Positions 58,782 through 64,000 of a stretch of DNA of 64,000 nt are shown here, one piece after another (position 1 is the first letter of the stretch; every line of letters starts with the position of its first letter). The stretch is from Micromonospora ferruginea (lineage in GTDB: Bacteria; Actinomycetota; Actinomycetes; Mycobacteriales; Micromonosporaceae). The translations under genes were made by a program, and so were the position numbers. Where the stretch lies: the NCBI RefSeq assembly GCF_013694245.2, contig NZ_CP059322.2, positions 6,207,001-6,271,000 of the forward strand. The letters run 5' to 3'. The notes under the pieces were generated by a model. It was not told the DNA's origin. It did not search any database and saw only the letters and a program-made list of their open reading frames with translations.

Positions 58782-59129
58782 TCACTCCTCCTGCCGCAGC
58801 CGCACCTCGACCAGGCCGTCCCGGCAGCGCACCCGGTGCCGCCGCAGCGTCACCCCCGCGACGTCCAGGCATCGCCCGGTGGTGAGGTCGTAGACCTGCT
58901 TGTGCAGGGGGGAGGCGAGCGTCCGCACCTCGCCCCGGCTGCCCACCAGACCCCGCGACATCACGTACGCGTCGCCGACCGGGTCCAGGTTGTCCACCGC
59001 GAAGAGCCCGTCGGCGGTGCGGAAGAGCGCGACCTGCACGCCGTCGACCAGGGCGGCGACGCCGCGATCCTCGTCGAGCCGGTCCAGCGGGCAGACCGGC
59101 GTCCAGGCCGGCGTCGTCGCGCGGCTCAT
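58782..59129 (-). CDS. nirD: Nitrite reductase small subunit
   Basis: 115 residues with a Rieske-like fold. VCPLDRLDEDRGVAALVDGVQVALFRTADGLFAVDNLDPVGDAYVMSRG shows the NirD pattern in which the Rieske Cys/His cluster ligands are absent, as usual for this family. Partners NirB in the cytoplasmic NAD(P)H nitrite reductase. Its ATG overlaps the nirB stop (ATGA). Confidence 0.95.
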   Translation of the reverse strand: MSRATTPAWTPVCPLDRLDEDRGVAALVDGVQVALFRTADGLFAVDNLDPVGDAYVMSRGLVGSRGEVRTLASPLHKQVYDLTTGRCLDVAGVTLRRHRVRCRDGLVEVRLRQEE

Positions 59130-61657
59130 CGCCGTACCTCCGGCAGGCCCAGCGCGACGGGTTGGCGGCGGCGGTCGGGGCCCGGCGGCGCGCCGCGCGC
59201 CGGCACCGGCTGGCCCCGCTCCACCGCGAAGGTGATGGACGGGTCCGGCACGTCCGGCGCGTTGACGAAGGAGGTGAAGCGGCGCAGCCGCACCGGGTCC
59301 TCCAGCACGTCCCGCCACTCGTCGGAGTAGCCGGCGACGTGCCGGGCCATGGCCGCGTCGAGGTCGGCGCAGAGCCCGAGCGAGTCGTCCACCAGCACCG
59401 ACCGGAGGTGGTCGAGCCCACCGTCCATGGCCTCGATCCAGGCGGCCGTGCGCTGCAACCGGTCGGCGGTGCGGATGTAGTAGATCAGGAACCGGTCGAT
59501 CATGGTGATCAGCGCTTCCGTCGACAGGTCGGTGGCGAACAGGTCGGCGTGCCGGGGCCGGAAGCCGCCGTTGCCGCCGACGTAGAGGTTCCAGCCGGTC
59601 TCGGTGGCGATGACGCCGAAGTCCTTGCCGCGCGCCTCGGCGCACTCCCGGGCGCAACCGGAGACCGCCGACTTCAGCTTGTGCGGCGCGCGCAGGCCCC
59701 GATAGCGCAGCTCCAACGCGATCGCCAGGCCGACCGCGTCCTGCACGCCGTACCGGCACCAGGTGTCGCCGACGCAGGACTTCACCGTGCGCAACGCCTT
59801 GCCGTACGCGTGACCGGACTCGAAACCGGCGTCCACCAGCCGCCGCCAGATCTGCGGGAGCTGGTCGACCCGCGCGCCGAACAGGTCGATCCGCTGCCCG
59901 CCGGTGATCTTCGTGTAGAGCCGGAAGTCGCGGGCCACCTCACCGATCGCGATCAACTTCTCCGGGGTGATCTCGCCGCCGGGGATCCGGGGCACCACCG
60001 AGTAGCTGCCGTCGCGTTGCAGGTTGGCCAGAAAGTGGTCGTTGGTGTCCTGCAACGACGCCGCCTCGCCGTCGAGCACGTGGCCGGCGCCGAGCGAGGC
60101 CAGGATCGAGGCCACCACCGGCTTGCAGATGTCGCAGCCGTTCCCGCGCCCGTGCTCGGCGACGAGCCGCGAGAACGTCCGGATGCCGCGCACCCGGATC
60201 AGGTCGAACAACTCCTGCCGGCCGAGGTCGAAGTGCTCGCAGAGCGCGGTGGACTGCCGCACCCCGGCGGCGTCCAGCAACTGCTTCAGCATCGGCACGC
60301 AGGAGCCGCAGCTCGTGCCGGCCCGGGTGCACTCCTTCAAGGCCGGCACGTCGGTCGCCCCGCCGGCGATCGCCGCGTCCAGGTCGGCCCGGGTCACCGC
60401 GTTGCAGGAGCAGACCTGGGCGCCGGCCGGCAGCGCGCCGGCGCCGGCGCCCGGCCCGCCGGCCGGGGCGAGCAGCGCCAGCGGGGGAGCGGGCAGCGGC
60501 CCGCCGACGCTCGCCCGCAGCGCCGGGTAGGCGCTCGCGTCCCCGACCAGCACGCCGCCGAGCAGCGTCCGCGCGTCGTCGGAGAGGACCAGCTTCGCGT
60601 ACGACCGGGTGGCCGGGTCGGTGTAGGTCACGTCGAGACTGCCGGCGGTGACGCCGTGCGCGTCGCCGAACGAGGCCACGTCCACGCCGAGCAGCTTGAG
60701 CTTGGTCGCGGTGTCCGCGCCGGGGAACGTGGCCGCGCCACCGAGCAGCCGGTCGGCCACCACCTCGGCGGTCGCGTACCCGGGCGCGACCAGCCCGTGA
60801 CAGGTGCCGTCCACCGCCGCACACTCGCCGACCGCCCAGATCCGCTCGTCCGCGCTCCGGCAGGTCGCGTCCACCAGCACCCCGCCGCGCGGGCCGAGCG
60901 GCAGCCCGGCCGCCCGCGCCAGCTCGTCCCGGGGCCGGATGCCGGCGGCCACCACCACCAGCTCCGCGTCGACGGTGCGGCCGTCGGCGAGGGCGAGCGC
61001 GGCCACCGCGCCGTCCGGCCCGGCCCGCAGCGCCGTGGTGGCCACCCCGAGGTACGTGGTGACGCCCAGCTCCGCCACGTAGCGACGGAGCATCGCCCCG
61101 CCGGCCTCGTCCACCTGCACCGGCATCAGCCGGGGCGCGAACTCGACCACCGCGGTCGCGAGCCCGAGCAGCCGCAGCGCGTTCGCCGCCTCCAGGCCGA
61201 GCAGCCCGCCGCCGATCACCGCGCCGGTGTGCCGCCCCCGGGCGTGCTCCCGGATCGCGGTCAGGTCGTCGAGCGTCCGGTAGACGAAGACGCCCGGCAG
61301 GTCGGTGCCCTCGACCGGCGGCACGAACGGGGCCGACCCGGTGGCCAGCACCAGCGCGTCGTACCGGATCTCGCCGGTCGCCGTGGTCACCACCCGCCGG
61401 GCCCGGTCGATACCGGTGGCCGGTTCACCCAGCCGCAGGTCCACCCCGTCGTCCGGGGTGTGCAGGCTCAGCTCGTCCGCGTCGACCCCGTCGAAGACGG
61501 CCGAGAGCCGCACCCGGTCGTACGCCGGGCGCCGCTCCTCGGCGAGCACCGTGACCCGCCACCGCCCGTCCCGGTCGCGGGCCCGCAGCGCCTCGACGAA
61601 GCGCTGCCCGACCATGCCGTTGCCGACCACCACCAGCCGGCCGCCCCGCTCGCTCAT
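59126..61657 (-). CDS. nirB: NAD(P)H nitrite reductase large subunit
   Basis: 843 residues. Reduces nitrite to ammonium in the cytoplasm. Domains in order: FAD/NAD(P)H oxidoreductase (LVVVGNGMVGQRFVEAL; AVIGGGLLGLEAANAL), a BFD-like [2Fe-2S] domain (CSCNAVT ~414 and TSCGSC ~450), then the sirohaem/[4Fe-4S] half. The cluster cysteines lie in CVGDTWC (~625) and SGCARECAE (~667). The ATG at 61657 overlaps the stop of the upstream oxidoreductase; longer frames running through that gene are rejected. Confidence 0.96.
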   Translation of the reverse strand: MSERGGRLVVVGNGMVGQRFVEALRARDRDGRWRVTVLAEERRPAYDRVRLSAVFDGVDADELSLHTPDDGVDLRLGEPATGIDRARRVVTTATGEIRYDALVLATGSAPFVPPVEGTDLPGVFVYRTLDDLTAIREHARGRHTGAVIGGGLLGLEAANALRLLGLATAVVEFAPRLMPVQVDEAGGAMLRRYVAELGVTTYLGVATTALRAGPDGAVAALALADGRTVDAELVVVAAGIRPRDELARAAGLPLGPRGGVLVDATCRSADERIWAVGECAAVDGTCHGLVAPGYATAEVVADRLLGGAATFPGADTATKLKLLGVDVASFGDAHGVTAGSLDVTYTDPATRSYAKLVLSDDARTLLGGVLVGDASAYPALRASVGGPLPAPPLALLAPAGGPGAGAGALPAGAQVCSCNAVTRADLDAAIAGGATDVPALKECTRAGTSCGSCVPMLKQLLDAAGVRQSTALCEHFDLGRQELFDLIRVRGIRTFSRLVAEHGRGNGCDICKPVVASILASLGAGHVLDGEAASLQDTNDHFLANLQRDGSYSVVPRIPGGEITPEKLIAIGEVARDFRLYTKITGGQRIDLFGARVDQLPQIWRRLVDAGFESGHAYGKALRTVKSCVGDTWCRYGVQDAVGLAIALELRYRGLRAPHKLKSAVSGCARECAEARGKDFGVIATETGWNLYVGGNGGFRPRHADLFATDLSTEALITMIDRFLIYYIRTADRLQRTAAWIEAMDGGLDHLRSVLVDDSLGLCADLDAAMARHVAGYSDEWRDVLEDPVRLRRFTSFVNAPDVPDPSITFAVERGQPVPARGAPPGPDRRRQPVALGLPEVRR

Positions 61658-63351
61658 CGCGTCACCTCCACCACCGCGCGGTCCGTTCCCGCGCCTCGTT
61701 CCTCCGCGACCGGGCCGACGCCGGTCGTCGGGTCGCCGTTCCGCGTCTCCGGGTCCGGGCCGATGCCGGTCGGCGGGTTGCCGTTCCGCGTCTCCGTGCT
61801 CGGCCGGGCGTCCGCCGGCGGGGTCGCATCCGGCTGCTCCCCGTTCGCGGGCGGCTCGGCCTGGGCGAGCCAGCCGGCGATGCCGGCCACCGCGTCCCGG
61901 CAGCCGCCGCAACCGGTGCCGGCCCGGGTCGCCACGGACAGCGCCGCCGCGGTCCGCGCGCCGGCCCGCCAGCACGCCACCAGCTCGCCCTTGGTCACGT
62001 CGTTGCACCGGCAGACCGTGGCGGCGTCCGGCATCAGCGCCGGCGAGGCGGCCGGCTCGGCCGGGGCCGCGCCGACCGCCCGGCCGAGCAGCAGCGACCG
62101 CCGGTCCGCCGGCACCGGCGCGCCCCGGTCGAAGAGCTGCACCACGGCGCCGACCGCCGGGTTGTCGCCGAGCAGGATCGCCCCGGTCAGGCGATCGTCG
62201 CGGATCCGCAGCCGGGCGTAGGTGCCCCGGGCCGGGTCGGCGAACGTCAACTCCTCCACCGGCCCGGTGCCGGCGGGTGCGCCGGCCACGTCGCCCGCGC
62301 CGGTGCCGGCGGATGCGCCGGCCACGTAGCCCGCGCCGGTGCCGGCGGGTGCGCCGGCCACGTCGCCCATCGCGGCCAGGTCGATGCCGGCCGCCTTGAG
62401 CCGGGTGACCACCGGCCGGGGCCGGTAGCGGACCAGCGGGTCGGCCGTGGCCAGCACGTCGGCCACCACCCGGGCCTGCGCCCAGGCCGGCGCGACCAGC
62501 CCGGTCAGCGTCCCGTCGTGCTGGGCGCAGTCGCCGATCGCGGAGATCCGCGGGTCGCTGGTCCGCATCCGGTCGTCCACCACCACGCCCCGGTCGACGG
62601 CGAGCCCGGCGGACGCGGCCAGCGTGGTGTCCGGGCGTACCCCGCAGCAGAGGACCAGCAGGTCGGCGGCGAGCGGTTCGCCGTCGGCCAGGCGCAGCCG
62701 TACGCCGCCCGCGTCGGCGGTCACGCCGGTCGCCGCCGCGCCGAGCCGCACCCGGACGCCCAATCTGGCGAGCGTGCCGGCGAGGACCGTGCCGGCGGTC
62801 GGGTCGAGCTGCCGGTCCATCAGGTGCCCGAGCGGGTGGACCACGGTCACGTCGAGGCCCCGGGTGGCCAGCGCGCGGGCCGCCTCCAGCCCGAGCAGCC
62901 CACCGCCGAGCACCAGGGCGCGGCGCGCGCCCCGGGCGGCGGCGAGGATCCGCCGGCAGTCGGCCAGGGTGCGGAACGGGACCACCCGCTCGGGCAGCGG
63001 GTCGAGCCCGGGCAGCGGCGGCACCACGGCCCGGCTGCCGGTGGCCAGCACCAGGTGGTCGTACCCGTGCCGGTCGCCGTCGACGGTGCGTACCTCCCGG
63101 GCGGCCCGGTCGATCGCGGCGGCCGGCGTGCCGGTCCGCACGTCCAGGCCCGGGCCGACGGCCTCGACCAGCTCCACGTCGGCCTCGCCGATCTTCCCGG
63201 CGAGCAGGGTGGACAGCATGATCCGGTTGTACGCCCGGTCCGGCTCCGCCCCGAGCACGGTGACCCGCCGGCCGCCGCCGCGCGCGTGCAGTTCGGCGGT
63301 GAGCCGGGCACCGGCCATGCCGTGCCCGACGACCACGATCCGGTCGGTCAT
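61654..63351 (-). CDS. FAD oxidoreductase with BFD-type [2Fe-2S] domain (nitrate reductase electron carrier)
   Basis: 565 residues. The N-terminal ~390 residues match the NirB/rubredoxin-reductase-like FAD enzymes (IVVVGHGMAGARLTAEL; LVLGGGLLGLEAARAL; AIGDCAQHDG). A BFD-like domain follows (CRCNDVTKGELV and TGCGGC). Sitting between the molybdopterin reductase and nirB, it probably passes electrons from NAD(P)H to the nitrate reductase, like NasB. Two repeat insertions stand out: 12-residue units around residues ~327-362 and 15-residue units near the C-terminus. Confidence 0.88.
   Translation of the reverse strand: MTDRIVVVGHGMAGARLTAELHARGGGRRVTVLGAEPDRAYNRIMLSTLLAGKIGEADVELVEAVGPGLDVRTGTPAAAIDRAAREVRTVDGDRHGYDHLVLATGSRAVVPPLPGLDPLPERVVPFRTLADCRRILAAARGARRALVLGGGLLGLEAARALATRGLDVTVVHPLGHLMDRQLDPTAGTVLAGTLARLGVRVRLGAAATGVTADAGGVRLRLADGEPLAADLLVLCCGVRPDTTLAASAGLAVDRGVVVDDRMRTSDPRISAIGDCAQHDGTLTGLVAPAWAQARVVADVLATADPLVRYRPRPVVTRLKAAGIDLAAMGDVAGAPAGTGAGYVAGASAGTGAGDVAGAPAGTGPVEELTFADPARGTYARLRIRDDRLTGAILLGDNPAVGAVVQLFDRGAPVPADRRSLLLGRAVGAAPAEPAASPALMPDAATVCRCNDVTKGELVACWRAGARTAAALSVATRAGTGCGGCRDAVAGIAGWLAQAEPPANGEQPDATPPADARPSTETRNGNPPTGIGPDPETRNGDPTTGVGPVAEERGAGTDRAVVEVTR
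61706..61795 (-). repeat. 45-bp tandem duplication in the tail of the FAD protein
   Basis: Two adjacent 45-base units (about 61706-61750 and 61751-61795) encode ETRNGNPPTGIGPDP and ETRNGDPTTGVGPVA. They lie after the last conserved domain, so they extend a flexible tail. Limits approximate. Confidence 0.75.
62264..62370 (-). repeat. Three 36-bp tandem units in the FAD protein
   Basis: Three copies of a 36-base unit start at 62264, 62300 and 62336 and encode DVAGAPAGTGAG, YVAGASAGTGAG and DVAGAPAGTGPV. They interrupt the region between the FAD domain core (AAGIDLAAMG) and the following strand (VEELTFADP), where relatives have a short loop. Confidence 0.8.
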
Positions 63352-64000
63352 GCCGGCTCCACCCGGACCGCGCAGACCTTGAACTCCGGCATCCCGGAGA
63401 CCGGGTCGACGGCGTCGTTGGTGACCGAGTTGGCCCGGGCCGCGCCGGGCCAGTGGAACGGCGCGAAGACGGTGTCCGGCCGGATCGTCGGGCTGAGCCG
63501 GGCCGGCGCCCGCAGCTCGCCCCGGCGGGAGACCACCCGCACCGGCGTCCCCTCGGTGACGCCGAGCCGCGCGGCCAGGTCGGGGTGCAGTTCGACGAAG
63601 CCCTCCGGCGCGGCGCGGCGCAGCGCCGCCACCCGCCGGGTCTGCGCGCCGGACTGGTAGTGCGCGAGCACCCGGCCGGTGGTGAAGTGCAGCGGGTAGT
63701 CGGCGCAGACCGGCTCGGCGGCCGGGCGATGGGTGACCGGGTGGAAGCGCGCGCGGCCGTCCGGGGTGGGGAACCGGTCGGCGAAGAGCCGGGGGCGGTC
63801 CGGCCCGTCCGGGTCCGGGCAGGGCCAGAAGACGCCGGTGTCGGCGTCGATCCGGTCCCAGGTGATGCCGGCGTAGTCGGCCGGGCCGCCGGCCGAGGCC
63901 CGCCGCAGCTCCTCGAACACCTCGCGCGGGTCGGTCGGCAGCGGCGCGCCGGTGAGGCGGCCGGCGAGCGCGGAGAGGACCTCCAGGTCGGTACGGACAC
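63348..64000 (-). CDS. Assimilatory nitrate reductase (molybdopterin), C-terminal part
   Basis: About 217 residues are visible; the gene begins beyond the window end. The C-terminal molybdopterin-dinucleotide-binding domain is clear: LHFTTGRVLAHYQSGAQTRRV, VELHPDLAARLGVTEGTPVRVVSRRG and FAPFHWPGAARANSVTNDAVDPVSGMPEFKVCAVRVE. This matches NasC/NarB-type assimilatory nitrate reductases of the formate-dehydrogenase superfamily. Its stop overlaps the next gene (ATGA). First visible gene of the nitrate/nitrite operon. Confidence 0.9.
   Translation of the reverse strand, partial: VRTDLEVLSALAGRLTGAPLPTDPREVFEELRRASAGGPADYAGITWDRIDADTGVFWPCPDPDGPDRPRLFADRFPTPDGRARFHPVTHRPAAEPVCADYPLHFTTGRVLAHYQSGAQTRRVAALRRAAPEGFVELHPDLAARLGVTEGTPVRVVSRRGELRAPARLSPTIRPDTVFAPFHWPGAARANSVTNDAVDPVSGMPEFKVCAVRVEPA

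Noticed and set aside
59126..64000. A single very long minus-strand protein spanning the nitrate genes
   Set aside because: The frame is nirB extended upstream through the FAD protein and nitrate reductase, which are read in other frames with their own overlapping start codons.

Overview
The window comes from a very GC-rich actinobacterium. The gene families, the conservon, the NnaR-type regulator and several intergenic hairpins suggest a Micromonosporaceae member close to Micromonospora or Salinispora. That placement is inference from gene content and memory, not a database search. No tRNA, rRNA, CRISPR array, phage gene or transposase gene was found.

Region 1 (1-30,200) is the transcription/translation core, all on the + strand: the end of rpoB, rpoC, two small membrane proteins, rpsL-rpsG-fusA-tuf, the fused S10/spc cluster (rpsJ to rplO), secY-adk-map, then infA-rpmJ-rpsM-rpsK-rpsD-rpoA-rplQ-truA. 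Strong GC-rich hairpins without U-tracts divide the sub-operons. The rpsL and rpsJ leaders share an identical 20-nt block. A DUF1707 gene between map and infA carries an apparent one-base frameshift.

Region 2 (30,200-36,850) is accessory: a membrane-anchored hypothetical protein, an RsmC-like methyltransferase, an ABC-F ATPase overlapping a nucleotidyltransferase, an aldo/keto reductase and a solitary DUF559 nuclease-like protein.

Region 3 (36,850-43,000) is thiamine biosynthesis: a TPP riboswitch, then thiE, thiO, thiS, thiG, a second ThiE/TenI protein, thiD and thiC. ThiO, ThiS and ThiG make the thiazole half, ThiC and ThiD the pyrimidine half, and ThiE joins them.

Region 4 (43,000-50,480) holds a large membrane protein with a repeat-rich tail and a split ABC importer. 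The ATPase, a luciferase-like oxidoreductase and a cupin lie on the - strand. The lipoprotein and permease lie on the + strand.

Region 5 (50,480-56,560) is an orphan ligand-binding lipoprotein divergent from a four-gene conservon (sensor kinase, roadblock, DUF742, GTPase). The kinase has an apparent one-base frameshift near its C-terminus.

Region 6 (56,560-64,000) has an exported protein with two rubrerythrin-like domains, then a - strand assimilatory nitrate/nitrite operon: molybdopterin nitrate reductase (cut by the window end), FAD/[2Fe-2S] protein, nirB, nirD and the HemD-like regulator nnaR.

The most unusual signal is a pair of ~94-nt elements (40465-40557 and 50386-50480). Their flanks and 26-nt loops are nearly identical, but their 23-24 bp stems are unrelated in sequence.
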